NCBI GenBank assembly: GCA_003213015.1
Contig: QCOG01000003.1
Coordinates: 165,305 to 229,304 of the forward strand
From: Pelagibacteraceae bacterium AG-430-F16
GTDB taxonomy: Bacteria > Pseudomonadota > Alphaproteobacteria > Pelagibacterales > Pelagibacteraceae
Direction of reading: 5' to 3'
DNA: 64,000 nt
Positions 9,355 to 17,685 of the stretch are shown here, one piece after another. The notes beneath the pieces are model-generated. The model ran no database searches. It was given only the letters and a program-made list of their open reading frames with translations, and had not been told where the DNA came from. How positions within the stretch are numbered: the stretch's first letter is position 1; every line of letters begins with the position of its first letter. The translations under genes and the position numbers were made by a program.

Positions 9355-10374
9355 ATGTCTTTAAGTTATCTAATAAATCAATCTAGTAAATTTATCTGGT
9401 ACTCTGCACATTATATAATTTCTTTTAAGTACGCGACACCTATTAAAATTGATAAGACTAATCCACCTCCATTTTATGGCAAAATGCCGACAGGGAGAAA
9501 ACTATTTTTTGAAATGATGAAACTTTTAAATGAAGAGCGAAAGTTGATTAATTCAAAATTTTACAAAATACCCAAAACAGAACTTAAAGATTTGATAAAT
9601 ACAGCTAAAGGAAGTTTTGATTTTTTTCTCGATTTACCTAAAATTGATAAAAGAAGGACATCGGGTAAATTTTCTGATGTAAAAACTAAAAAAGACTTAC
9701 CAAAATATTTTCTTAGAAATTTCCATTATCAAACTGATGGTTACTTAAGCGAAAAATCTGCAAGATTATATGAGTTTCAAGTTGAGACTTTATTCTCAGG
9801 GTGCGCTGCAACAATGCGAAGATTTTCAATGATCCCCTTAATTAAATTTATAAAAGATGAAAATTTGCCAAGAACAAAGTTGTTGGACATTGGTACTGGC
9901 ACAGGGGATATAATTCAAACATATAAATTAAACACTAAAAATTTAGAGGTCACGTGTTCTGACTTATCTGAAGAATATTTAAATGTTGCAAAAGAAAAGT
10001 TAAGGAAATTCTCAAATATTAAATATGTAAATTGTAAAGGAGAAGAGTTGCCATTTGATGAGAAATCTTATGACATTGTTACTTCTACTTATGTTTTTCA
10101 TGAGGTTCCTTCTGCTATAAGAAAAAAAATTTTTAGCGAAATCTCAAGAGTGCTTAGAAAAGGAGGGATTTTTATTTTAACAGACTCTTTACAAATGGAT
10201 GACAATCCAATTTTAAATCCATTATTAGAATTTTTTCCTTATTCTACACATGAACCTTATTATCCTAAATATATACGTGAAGATCTAGCTAGTGTTGCTA
10301 AACAAAGTGGATTAGAACTTTTTTATTCTAAAAATGCTTATCTTTCAAAAAGTTTAGCTTTCAGAAAAATTTAA
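9355..10374 (+). CDS. Class I SAM-dependent methyltransferase
   Basis: A 339-residue protein with an N-terminal region of about 175 residues of no recognised fold followed by a Rossmann methyltransferase. SAM-binding motif I is LLDIGTGTGDIIQTYK, then VTCSDLSEEYLNVAKEKL, ELPFDEKSYDIVTSTYVFHEVP and a late VLRKGGIFILTDSLQMDD. The pattern is that of UbiE/Methyltransf_11-like enzymes acting on small molecules. The substrate is unknown. Its stop abuts the convergent dioxygenase gene. Confidence 0.85.
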   Translation: MSLSYLINQSSKFIWYSAHYIISFKYATPIKIDKTNPPPFYGKMPTGRKLFFEMMKLLNEERKLINSKFYKIPKTELKDLINTAKGSFDFFLDLPKIDKRRTSGKFSDVKTKKDLPKYFLRNFHYQTDGYLSEKSARLYEFQVETLFSGCAATMRRFSMIPLIKFIKDENLPRTKLLDIGTGTGDIIQTYKLNTKNLEVTCSDLSEEYLNVAKEKLRKFSNIKYVNCKGEELPFDEKSYDIVTSTYVFHEVPSAIRKKIFSEISRVLRKGGIFILTDSLQMDDNPILNPLLEFFPYSTHEPYYPKYIREDLASVAKQSGLELFYSKNAYLSKSLAFRKI

Positions 10375-11490
10375 TTAACTAAATTTCCGTAATAGATGTC
10401 TTAGTTTACCTTCTGAAGAATCGTAATCTATATAACAACCTTGTAAAAATCTATTACCATCATTAGGATTAAATTCTGTTCTACCGTGAAGTAATCTATA
10501 ATTATCCATCATCAGTAAGTCACCTGGATTTAACTTGAATTTTATTAAAAATTTATTTGAGTTATAAATTTCTGAAATTTTATTTCTTGCTTTATAATAT
10601 AAGTCTAACATATCTTTTTCTAAGGCCGGAACAAAATCTAGTCTAGTACTAAATCTTACTTGTTTAACTTGATTATTTTGATCTAATTCAATAAGTTCCC
10701 CATAATTTTCCAAAACAACATTTTTATCTGCAAATCTAAACTTCACTTTTACTTCTGTAAGTATTTTGAAAAATTCAGGAAATTCTTTTTTTAAATTTTC
10801 TGCTACTGCAAATCCATCGACCAGAGTAGAAAATCCACCTTTCACCTCATTTTCAATACAATGTAATAACTGAATATTGGGAACTGGTTTTCTGTAAGGA
10901 TTGTCAGTATGAGGAGAAAGTGGAAGAGGTGTATAAGCTAAATCATTTGGATTTGGTTTTGACTTAACATTAAAATATTCACCAAAATTAGTTCTTCTAA
11001 TACTACCAATTGAATTAGCAAAATTTACAATAAAATTATCTTTTGTTGGGACGTTTGAAATAATGATAAAACCATTTTTATAGAACGATTTTAAAAGCTC
11101 AAGCATCTCACCGCTTTCTAAAAAATTATCATCATATTTAAAGTTCTTTTTATTCTTGAGTTTAGAGTTCCAAAGTGTTGGCTGCATTAATCTTTCTAAT
11201 TCTTCATCAGAAGAAAACTCTTTTTCAATTTTTTTAATATCAAATTTAGACTTTACTCCATCACTAAACTCTAGATTTAAAAGATCATTATCAATTTTAA
11301 CATTTTTAATTGTTATATTTTTTAGAAAAGATGGATCAAAAAGTCTTTGTTCAGTATTAGCATCAAGATGTTCTTTTTCAGACACTCTTTCTCTTAACCA
11401 AATAGGATGTAATTCTTTCTTTTTCGATCCTTGAAACACAAAAATTTTATTATTCTTCTCTAATTGTATTTTCATATCTACAATTAACAT
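10375..11490 (-). CDS. TauD/gamma-butyrobetaine hydroxylase-like 2-oxoglutarate dioxygenase
   Basis: Fe(II)/2-oxoglutarate dioxygenase of the BBOX/TMLH branch, 371 residues. The N-terminal DUF971-like domain carries HPIWLRERVSEKEHLDANTEQRLFDP. The catalytic domain has the HxD pair in LSPHTDNPYRKPVPNIQLLHC, the distal His in YRLLHGRTEF and the 2-OG arginine in GNRFLQGCYID. Family members hydroxylate gamma-butyrobetaine or trimethyllysine; in marine oligotrophs they feed quaternary-amine turnover (inference). An alternative ATG at 11475 (MKIQLEKN) is possible. Confidence 0.88.
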   Translation of the reverse strand: MLIVDMKIQLEKNNKIFVFQGSKKKELHPIWLRERVSEKEHLDANTEQRLFDPSFLKNITIKNVKIDNDLLNLEFSDGVKSKFDIKKIEKEFSSDEELERLMQPTLWNSKLKNKKNFKYDDNFLESGEMLELLKSFYKNGFIIISNVPTKDNFIVNFANSIGSIRRTNFGEYFNVKSKPNPNDLAYTPLPLSPHTDNPYRKPVPNIQLLHCIENEVKGGFSTLVDGFAVAENLKKEFPEFFKILTEVKVKFRFADKNVVLENYGELIELDQNNQVKQVRFSTRLDFVPALEKDMLDLYYKARNKISEIYNSNKFLIKFKLNPGDLLMMDNYRLLHGRTEFNPNDGNRFLQGCYIDYDSSEGKLRHLLRKFS

Positions 11491-11558
11491 TTCAACAAAA
11501 AATAGCTTTAATCAAGCAAAATTAAATAGTAATAAGATCTTAAAATAAATCAAAACAA

Positions 11559-12344
11559 ATGAAAAATATTGAATTTTATAGATTTTTAATCTCTTTGGCT
11601 AAAGACTTAAATAGATTTTATAAAAAGAATTTAGACAAACCGTTTAAGGCTTTTAACAAAGGAAAAGGCTCTGACTATGACCCAGTTACTATAGCTGATA
11701 AAAAATTTGAAAAGTTCATAAGATCAAAGATTAATAAAAAATACCCATCTCATTCTATAGTTGGTGAGGAATTTGGAAAGAAAGTAACTAAAAGTGATTA
11801 CTCTTGGGTAATTGATCCAATTGATGGTACAAGATCTTTTGTTATCGGTAATCCTTCATGGAGTAATCTTGTAGCTGTTTGTTATAAAGGTCAACCAATT
11901 TTTGGGTTAGCAAACTTTCCTGAATTAAATAAATTTTATATAAACAAAAACGCAAAAGAGGCATTTTTATTCAAGGATAATAAAAAGATAAAATTGAGAT
12001 CCTCAAATGAAAAAAATTTCAAAAAAATAAAGCTTTCTGGAAACTTTCATGGTCATTTTTCTTTAGACAAGCTCAAGAAAGTAAAAAAAATTCTTCCAAT
12101 GATGCAATTTCCTTGCATGGATGCATTAAGTTATTCTCATTTTTGTGAAGGAAAAATTGATGTTGTTTTTCAATGTGGGAATAAAATTTGGGATATTTTT
12201 CCATTGATACCAATAATAAGAGCTTCAGGCGGAATGGTTACAAATTGGAAAAATCAATTTAACTTTAAAAGTGGAAATGTTTTAGTCTCTCCAAACAAAA
12301 TATTGCACTCCAAGATGCTGAGAATGCTTAGACCTCTAAATTAA
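11559..12344 (+). CDS. Inositol monophosphatase-family phosphatase, HisN-like
   Basis: Mg-dependent phosphatase of 261 residues. Metal-binding motifs are complete: DPVTIADKKFEKFI, IVGEEFG, the signature WVIDPIDGTRSFV and IWDIFPLIPIIRASGG. The pattern matches the histidinol-phosphatase (HisN) subgroup of the IMPase family, so histidine synthesis is the most likely role, but inositol- or sugar-phosphatase activity cannot be excluded. It overlaps the convergent epimerase by 4 bp. Confidence 0.85.
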   Translation: MKNIEFYRFLISLAKDLNRFYKKNLDKPFKAFNKGKGSDYDPVTIADKKFEKFIRSKINKKYPSHSIVGEEFGKKVTKSDYSWVIDPIDGTRSFVIGNPSWSNLVAVCYKGQPIFGLANFPELNKFYINKNAKEAFLFKDNKKIKLRSSNEKNFKKIKLSGNFHGHFSLDKLKKVKKILPMMQFPCMDALSYSHFCEGKIDVVFQCGNKIWDIFPLIPIIRASGGMVTNWKNQFNFKSGNVLVSPNKILHSKMLRMLRPLN

Positions 12345-13219
12345 TTATTATTGATAAAAGATTTAATATAATCTCTGAGTTTGATTTTACCAAAGTGTTT
12401 ATAAACTTTATTTGATAAATTCATTGTTGTAAGTGCTGATGCGTATCTTTCACCAGGTCTTTTTGATAAAAGCCTAATCCGTTTCTTAAACATCTTTGCA
12501 ACTTCTAAAATCGTAAAACTTTGCTTATGGGAAATGCTATAATGTCTACATAGATTTTTTTTCCAAGCTATGTAGCAAACATTAACCGTATCATCAATAT
12601 GCGTAAATCTTCTTGATTGAGTACCAGGTTTAACTACTGGCAAAGCTTTATTTTTTTTGTAACAGTCTTCAAATATTCCAATAACAGTAGCCATATTCCC
12701 TTTTCCAATTTGATTAGGACCATATACATTGTAAAAATAAATCACTTCATATTTAAATTTATGCCATTTTTTTAAATTTTCTAATAACTCTAAATTTTTT
12801 GCTTTTGTGAATGCATATGGAGATAAATTTTTATCATTTCCTTTATTTCCAAGCGATGCAGATGTTGCGCTATAAACCAGTTTAATTTTATTCCTAAGAC
12901 AAAAATTTAAAACAGCGTTTGTTCCAATAGAATTCGACTCGATACACCTGTCCATTTGTAAAAAGCTTTGATAAATCCTTGCAAACTCACCAAAGTGAAA
13001 AATCGAATGAATTTGTTTTGGATTTAAAACTGATGAGATATTTTTTGTGTGGGCTTTGATGTATTTTACCCTGGAACTTTTAATATGGTTTTTACGTGAA
13101 CTTGAACTGTAATTATCTATTGAGATTAATTTATATTTTGTTTTTTTTAAAAGTAATCTAATTAAATTAGTACCAACAAAACCGGCGCCACCTGTGATTA
13201 CTATCTTTTTTGAGCTCAT
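12341..13219 (-). CDS. NAD-dependent sugar epimerase/dehydratase (extended SDR)
   Basis: Rossmann-fold nucleotide-sugar enzyme of 292 residues. The glycine motif is KIVITGGAGFVGTNLIRLL, followed by the catalytic SATSASLG and SPYAFTKAK (YxxxK), then FYNVYGPNQ as in UDP-glucose 4-epimerases. The C-terminus is shorter than GalE and carries the usual RPGERYAS segment. Probably makes an NDP-sugar for surface glycans; the exact reaction (4-epimerase or dehydratase) is unresolved. It lies far from the main sugar cluster at 51-58 kb. Confidence 0.85.
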   Translation of the reverse strand: MSSKKIVITGGAGFVGTNLIRLLLKKTKYKLISIDNYSSSSRKNHIKSSRVKYIKAHTKNISSVLNPKQIHSIFHFGEFARIYQSFLQMDRCIESNSIGTNAVLNFCLRNKIKLVYSATSASLGNKGNDKNLSPYAFTKAKNLELLENLKKWHKFKYEVIYFYNVYGPNQIGKGNMATVIGIFEDCYKKNKALPVVKPGTQSRRFTHIDDTVNVCYIAWKKNLCRHYSISHKQSFTILEVAKMFKKRIRLLSKRPGERYASALTTMNLSNKVYKHFGKIKLRDYIKSFINNN

Positions 13220-13293
13220 TAGCTTTTTATCTATTAATTTAAATATTTATTTATGTAAATAACTAAATTACAATACATAAAAAAAGGAGGAAT

Positions 13294-13686
13294 ATGGAAA
13301 TTTTTAAACCAATTAACGAAAAAAAAGCTAATACAAAAGTAAAAAGAATTTTTAATGAAATTAAGAAAACTAGGAAAATAAGTAAAATTCCAAATTTTTG
13401 GAAATCTATAGCACATAACCCACAACTTTTAGAAAGAACATGGAATAATCTTAAACAAATTATGAAAGATGGTGCATTAGACAGTATTACTAAAGAATTA
13501 ATTTATGTTGCTGTATCAATTACAAATAGTTGCAGTTACTGCACAAGATCACATACTTTTGCTGCTAAAAAAAAAGGCGCAACTGATGAAATGATAAAAG
13601 AAATGATAGATGTGGTTGGTATTGCTAATCAAAATAATAAACTTGTTGAAGCGTATCAAGTTGAAGTAGATAAAATTTACAAATAA
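13294..13686 (+). CDS. Carboxymuconolactone decarboxylase/AhpD-like protein
   Basis: A 130-residue helical protein with the AhpD-type active-site motif NSCSYCTRSHTFAA (CxxC followed by His), expected to act as a disulfide reductase/peroxidase-type antioxidant rather than as a decarboxylase. A very strong ribosome site (aaggagga) precedes the ATG at 13294. It leads a tightly packed plus-strand group with the SMR, SRAP and lysine-rich genes. Confidence 0.88.
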   Translation: MEIFKPINEKKANTKVKRIFNEIKKTRKISKIPNFWKSIAHNPQLLERTWNNLKQIMKDGALDSITKELIYVAVSITNSCSYCTRSHTFAAKKKGATDEMIKEMIDVVGIANQNNKLVEAYQVEVDKIYK

Positions 13687-13689
13687 GCT

Positions 13690-14025
13690 ATGACGAATAT
13701 TTTTGGATATATATACCTTTTGTTAGCCGTAATATTAGGAATTACTTCTAACGGCTATTTAAAAACTACTAATGGATTTACAAATCTCGTACCGACTACA
13801 ATGTGTATAGTTACAATAGTCCTCTGCATTTTTTTTCTAGCAAAAGCAATGATGACGATACCTGTTGGTTTTACCTATGCAACATATGGAGGTTTAACTA
13901 TAACTGCTGTAACAATTTTTGGAATATTAAAATACAATCAAGTTCCAAACATATACGGAATTATAGGTATATCTTTGATCATCATTGGCGTGATACTCGT
14001 AAATTTTTTAGGAAAAACATCCTAG
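13690..14025 (+). CDS. Small multidrug resistance (SMR) family transporter
   Basis: A 111-residue inner-membrane protein with four TM helices and the SMR hallmarks: YLLLAVILGITSNGYLK in helix 1 (the usual membrane Glu of EmrE appears replaced, GITSN in place of AEV), MTIPVGFTYATYGGLT in helix 3 and a terminal GVILVNFLG. Because the helix-1 glutamate is not evident, proton-coupled drug export is uncertain and another small-molecule role is possible. It is 3 bp after the AhpD-like gene, and its stop is directly followed by the SRAP start. Confidence 0.82.
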   Translation: MTNIFGYIYLLLAVILGITSNGYLKTTNGFTNLVPTTMCIVTIVLCIFFLAKAMMTIPVGFTYATYGGLTITAVTIFGILKYNQVPNIYGIIGISLIIIGVILVNFLGKTS

Positions 14026-14649
14026 ATGTGCGGAAGGTACGTAATTACAAAAGCTAAAGAAAAAACTTCATTGTTAGTAAAGTCAACAACCACTGTTAAA
14101 GACGAAGAAAACTTTAACGCACACCCAACTCAGAGTTTACCAGTAGTAAAATCTTATTCTAATGGCAAAACATTAGAAATTCTTAAATGGGGAATTGTTC
14201 CATCTTGGGCTAAACAAAAAGATTTTAGACCACTAATCAATGCAAGACTAGAAACAATTGATGAAAAAATATCATTTAAAAGATTAATTCAGGCCAATAG
14301 ATGTGTTGCTGTGATGGATGGATTTTATGAATGGAAAAGAACTAAAGAAAACAAAACACCTTTTTATTTTAAAAGACAGGATAATCTACCTTTATTTATT
14401 GCAGGGATATTTGATAAAAATGAATTTTGTTTAATTACTGAGGAGGCAACCTCTAATGTGACCGAAATTCATCATAGACAACCTGTAATTCTTAACCAAG
14501 ATGAAATAGATTTATATTTAGACATAAAAAAATCTGGTAAAAATTTATTAGCTAATTTTCAAAGACCGCAAATTATTTTCCATGAAATATCAAAAGAAGT
14601 AAATAAACCAGCTAATAACGACTCATCATTAATTAAACCTATAAATTAA
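14026..14649 (+). CDS. yedK: SOS response-associated peptidase (SRAP/YedK/HMCES)
   Basis: Protects abasic sites in single-stranded DNA by forming a thiazolidine crosslink through its N-terminal Cys2. The sequence begins MCGRYVIT, as required once Met1 is removed. It has the conserved NARLETI, the catalytic glutamate in MDGFYEWKR and the histidine in EIHHRQPVIL. The 207-residue length is normal. It has zero-base spacing to the SMR stop and a 1-bp overlap with the next ORF. Confidence 0.95.
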   Translation: MCGRYVITKAKEKTSLLVKSTTTVKDEENFNAHPTQSLPVVKSYSNGKTLEILKWGIVPSWAKQKDFRPLINARLETIDEKISFKRLIQANRCVAVMDGFYEWKRTKENKTPFYFKRQDNLPLFIAGIFDKNEFCLITEEATSNVTEIHHRQPVILNQDEIDLYLDIKKSGKNLLANFQRPQIIFHEISKEVNKPANNDSSLIKPIN

Positions 14650-15170
14650 TGAATTTGAAAAAATATAAAAAAAAAAGTAGAATTCTTTTAATTAATACTC
14701 CAAGCTATAAAGAGAAAAAATATCTAAATTCAAAAAAGATATATCAAAAATATATAAAAAAATTTCACAAAAATTACATCAAACTTATAACAAAAATAAA
14801 TAAGAGAGGTTTTTTTATAGAATTTATTGAATTTGATGGATCAGTGAAAAAAAAGTTTAAAAATTTAGATATTAAAAAATTATTAATATTTTTAAAAAAA
14901 TTAAAAACTCCCAAAACAAATAACCTTACAAATTTATCTCTTTATTCAGATTATAATCCAAAAACGACAACCCCAGGATTGGGTTTTAAAAATAAAGACA
15001 AGGCTATTTATACTATAAATAAGATTAAAAATAGAACTATAAAATATCAGGTAAATGTTATTGCAACAATGTTAGGTAGAGCAAAAAATCATCCTCATAA
15101 AACCAAAGACATGAATAAAGCAATTAAAGAATTTGAAAAATGGATGAAAAATTATAAAAAAACTACTTAG
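14649..15170 (+). CDS. Lysine-rich conserved-looking protein of unknown function
   Basis: A 173-residue, strongly basic protein without signal peptide or TM helix. I do not recognise the family. The N-terminal half is mostly Lys/Ile/Leu; the C-terminal half is less biased and looks constrained (SLYSDYNPKTTTPGLGF, NVIATMLGRAKNHPHKT, AIKEFEKWMKNY). It is translationally coupled to the SRAP gene by a 1-bp overlap, which hints at a DNA-related role, but that is only context. Its 3' end overlaps the convergent DUF2798 gene by 8 bp. Confidence 0.7.
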   Translation: MNLKKYKKKSRILLINTPSYKEKKYLNSKKIYQKYIKKFHKNYIKLITKINKRGFFIEFIEFDGSVKKKFKNLDIKKLLIFLKKLKTPKTNNLTNLSLYSDYNPKTTTPGLGFKNKDKAIYTINKIKNRTIKYQVNVIATMLGRAKNHPHKTKDMNKAIKEFEKWMKNYKKTT

Positions 15171-15384
15171 TTATTTTATCTACAAAATTTTTTGTTATTG
15201 GACCAACAAATAAGGCAGCCACGATTGCAATTGGAAGACTTACTACCCAAGCTTTTAAAAATCTATTAAGGTATTCACTGTCCATACCAGTATTAATGTA
15301 TGTAATAATTAGCGTCATCATGAGGCTCATTCCAAACCCCATGATTAAAATAAATAATAAATTAGAATATTTTTTTGGAAACAT
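15163..15384 (-). CDS. DUF2798 small membrane protein
   Basis: A 73-residue protein with two TM helices separated by a short loop: FILIMGFGMSLMMTLIITYINTG and WVVSLPIAIVAALFVGPITKNFV. The MGF-M-S and WVVSLPIA-P-V signatures match DUF2798, a family of unknown function. It is the last gene of a seven-gene minus-strand run of small proteins. Confidence 0.85.
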   Translation of the reverse strand: MFPKKYSNLLFILIMGFGMSLMMTLIITYINTGMDSEYLNRFLKAWVVSLPIAIVAALFVGPITKNFVDKITK

Positions 15385-15426
15385 TAAATTGTTAAGGAAA
15401 CTTTGTAGCTACAGTCTCCTGATGAA

Positions 15427-15810
15427 TTATTTCTTCATCGCGTTAAACATACTTAGTGTGTCGTCGAAAGTCATCATATTGATCATTTTTCCACTATCAC
15501 TTACTTCAAAGTAATGACCAAATATTGTTTCCATACCATCCGCTGACCCCTTTACTCTTACAAAAACTTTATTTCCTTCACTTATCATTTCAATGGGTTC
15601 AACTTTGAAATTTGACCATTTTTCTGGAATCTTTGAAAATGCTCCCATCATTGCTTGTGGACCTTTGTGAACTCCTGACAAGGGGTGTACTCCTTCTTTT
15701 CCAGGGAAAGTCCATGTAGTGTTTTCATCTACCAACTCTTTAAAAAAAGTCTCCATATCGTGTTTATTAAAAAGATCATAACCTAATTGTATTCTTTCTT
15801 TTGCGTTCAT
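15427..15810 (-). CDS. SnoaL-like/NTF2-fold protein
   Basis: A 127-residue protein with the cone-shaped NTF2 fold signature of SnoaL/ketosteroid-isomerase-like proteins: NAKERIQLGYDLFNKHDMETFFKEL, then VDENTTWTFPG and a C-terminal DDTLSMFNAMKK. The family covers isomerases, hydrolases and ligand binders, so no reaction is assigned. A strong ribosome site (aaggag) precedes the ATG at 15810. Confidence 0.82.
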   Translation of the reverse strand: MNAKERIQLGYDLFNKHDMETFFKELVDENTTWTFPGKEGVHPLSGVHKGPQAMMGAFSKIPEKWSNFKVEPIEMISEGNKVFVRVKGSADGMETIFGHYFEVSDSGKMINMMTFDDTLSMFNAMKK

Positions 15811-15834
15811 TTGCTTCTCCTTTTTTATTAATTA

Positions 15835-16251
15835 TTACACATAAATTTTATCAGCTAAACCATAACAAAGAACCGCACTAATAATTACTAGAACTAGTGG
15901 AGCGTATATTCCATCGTTTCTAGTTTTCTTAGTTAGGCCTGTCTTATCAATTTTTAAAGAATAAAAGTTTGTAGCTAATATTGAAACATTAATAATAAAA
16001 ACTAAATTAAAAAATGCCCAAGTAGCCTCTAAACCACCTGGTCTTACAAAAGCAATATATATTGCCATCAAAACAAGGGCTATCATAAAAGCACCACCAA
16101 ATCGTGTCAGTAAAGTTGCTGTTTTATCTACGCCTCTACCTTTTAGAAATTTCTGAGTGTCAAAGACTAATTGGTAAGCGTAAGCTCCAACTATTATAAA
16201 ATGAGCTAAAAAAATTATTAAATAAAAAGCGTTTCCAAATTTATCGATCAT
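15835..16251 (-). CDS. Four-helix membrane protein of unknown function
   Basis: A 138-residue integral membrane protein with four hydrophobic helices (about residues 7-30, 50-68, 77-98, 115-134) and short polar loops. A conserved family is likely but I do not recognise it. It starts 7 bp after the preceding gene's stop and is followed by the SnoaL-like gene, so it belongs to the small-protein run. Confidence 0.75.
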   Translation of the reverse strand: MIDKFGNAFYLIIFLAHFIIVGAYAYQLVFDTQKFLKGRGVDKTATLLTRFGGAFMIALVLMAIYIAFVRPGGLEATWAFFNLVFIINVSILATNFYSLKIDKTGLTKKTRNDGIYAPLVLVIISAVLCYGLADKIYV

Positions 16252-16258
16252 AAATATC

Positions 16259-16546
16259 CTATGCGTTGTAGTCCATTACTTGATCTGTACACTCAACAAA
16301 CTTATGTGGAGTAAAAAAATCGTTCATTTGACCTAGTTGATTAATAATTGCTTCCTCATCTTTACCCTTCCACCAACAGAACATTTCCATTGTATCACCT
16401 GGAGTATTCCAAGTCATCTGACAAGCAGCATTATCACTTTTCATACTTTTAACAATATCTTCCATCTTCATTGAAGCCACTGTTTCAGTAAACTTCTCTT
16501 TCATCTCTTTAGATTTAAAAGTGTGTGTTACCATATAGTTTTTCAT
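16259..16546 (-). CDS. Small alpha/beta-barrel-like protein of unknown function
   Basis: A 95-residue soluble protein: MKNYMVTHTFKSKEMKEKF, a central NAACQMTWNTPGDTMEMFCWWKG and a C-terminal helix. It looks like a dimeric alpha/beta-barrel (ABM-like) domain, but I cannot name the family. The ATG at 16546 has an ideal aagggg ribosome site; an in-frame TTG 15 bases upstream is unlikely as it would place that site inside the gene. Four Cys/Trp residues cluster in CQMTW and FCWW. Confidence 0.75.
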   Translation of the reverse strand: MKNYMVTHTFKSKEMKEKFTETVASMKMEDIVKSMKSDNAACQMTWNTPGDTMEMFCWWKGKDEEAIINQLGQMNDFFTPHKFVECTDQVMDYNA

Positions 16547-16563
16547 GTTTTCCCCTTTCAATA

Positions 16564-16887
16564 TTATTTTCCTGGTTTAATTACGCTGTTAGCTGCATTT
16601 GCAGCATTACTAAAAGCTTTATTATAATCAATTACCTCATGAACCATTAAATCATCCATAAGGCCGGAATTTTTAAAAGCTATTTTTAATGCAACTGCCT
16701 GTTCGTATTCCCCTTCAACGCAAGAAATTACATCAAATCTACCTCTAACCCACTCGTAAGAAATAAGTTTTAGACCTGCCGCTTCTGTTGCCTTTTTTGT
16801 AGAAGCAAATCTGTCTGCTGTTGGCTCATTTTGCATTCTCTTCATTAGTTCTGCACTTATCTTGCCTATTAAATAAAATTTTGCCAT
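16564..16887 (-). CDS. GYD-type domain protein
   Basis: A 107-residue protein paralogous to the GYD protein at 6747: shared features are the N-terminal YLIGKIS strand, a DRFASTKKATEAAG helix, the EWVRGRFDVISCVEG core (VRGxxD) and HEVIDYNKAF near the end. The fold is ferredoxin-like. Function unknown. It sits between two other small alpha/beta proteins in a minus-strand operon. Confidence 0.78.
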   Translation of the reverse strand: MAKFYLIGKISAELMKRMQNEPTADRFASTKKATEAAGLKLISYEWVRGRFDVISCVEGEYEQAVALKIAFKNSGLMDDLMVHEVIDYNKAFSNAANAANSVIKPGK

Positions 16888-16915
16888 TTTTTTCTCTTTT
16901 CATTAAATTGTTTCA

Positions 16916-17203
16916 TTATACCCCTTTAATTATAATTAAATTACCTTCAGAATTTTTTTGGCGAAGTTCTTTAACTGGTTTATATAAATCAGAATTATAC
17001 CACTCTAAAGCTTTTTCGTAAGTTGGAAATTCAATTATTACATTTCTAGTGTAATCCCATTTACCTTCCAATGAGGTATATTCGCCGGCTCTAATAATAT
17101 ATTTCCCTCCATAGTGCTTTATAGTTTGAGGTACTTGTTCCGCGTAAATCTTAAAACCCTCTTTATTCGTCATATTAATCTGAGCAATCACGTATCCGCT
17201 CAT
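16916..17203 (-). CDS. DUF1330 domain protein
   Basis: A 95-residue DUF1330 protein (dimeric alpha/beta-barrel superfamily). Family landmarks are MSGYVIAQINMTN, FKIYAEQVPQTIKHYGGKYIIRAG, the VIIEFPTYEKALEWYNSDLYKPVKELRQ block and the terminal NLIIIKGV. Biochemical function is not established. It is separated from the upstream secreted-protein gene by only 3 bp. Confidence 0.93.
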   Translation of the reverse strand: MSGYVIAQINMTNKEGFKIYAEQVPQTIKHYGGKYIIRAGEYTSLEGKWDYTRNVIIEFPTYEKALEWYNSDLYKPVKELRQKNSEGNLIIIKGV

Positions 17204-17206
17204 TAA

Positions 17207-17608
17207 TTAATAAAGAGTTTGAGCGACTTTTTTCACTCGCTCTTCGCCATTTGGAATAGTTGTTTCTAAGAATTTATGACATTGATTAGTTAATTTCTCA
17301 TTATATTTTGAGCCGTAATATTTATCGACAGCCTTGTTCACGCCTTTGTCCCAATCAGTTTCTTTAATACCAATTTCGATTGCATATGTTTTCCAAACTT
17401 TTACAGCTGCCATCGATTTTTCTTTCATTCCATATTCAAACTTTTCTCCAGATGGCAGAAAGTAGTTAGCCATATATATTCCAACACAATCCCATGCTTT
17501 TTCTTTATCTTTTTTGTTCAAATCAGCTAACGCTAAGGAAAAAATAAATAAACTCATCAAAATGATAAGTAAAAGTGAGAAGAAATTTTTTTTAAATAGT
17601 TCGTTCAT
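17207..17608 (-). CDS. Secreted protein of unknown function
   Basis: A 133-residue protein with a clear signal peptide (hydrophobic residues 10-28, ending near ALA-DLNKK), so it is probably periplasmic. The mature part is about 105 residues, helical and polar, with two cysteines (one in AWDCVGIYMANYF, one in TNQCHKFLE) that could form a disulfide. I do not recognise the family. It is the first gene of the minus-strand small-protein run. Confidence 0.75.
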   Translation of the reverse strand: MNELFKKNFFSLLLIILMSLFIFSLALADLNKKDKEKAWDCVGIYMANYFLPSGEKFEYGMKEKSMAAVKVWKTYAIEIGIKETDWDKGVNKAVDKYYGSKYNEKLTNQCHKFLETTIPNGEERVKKVAQTLY

Positions 17609-17685
17609 AATCTTAAATAAGAAAATTATTTAACTACAATATATTTATTATGTAAAAGATTTATTAAAGTGTGCGCTAAAAAAAA

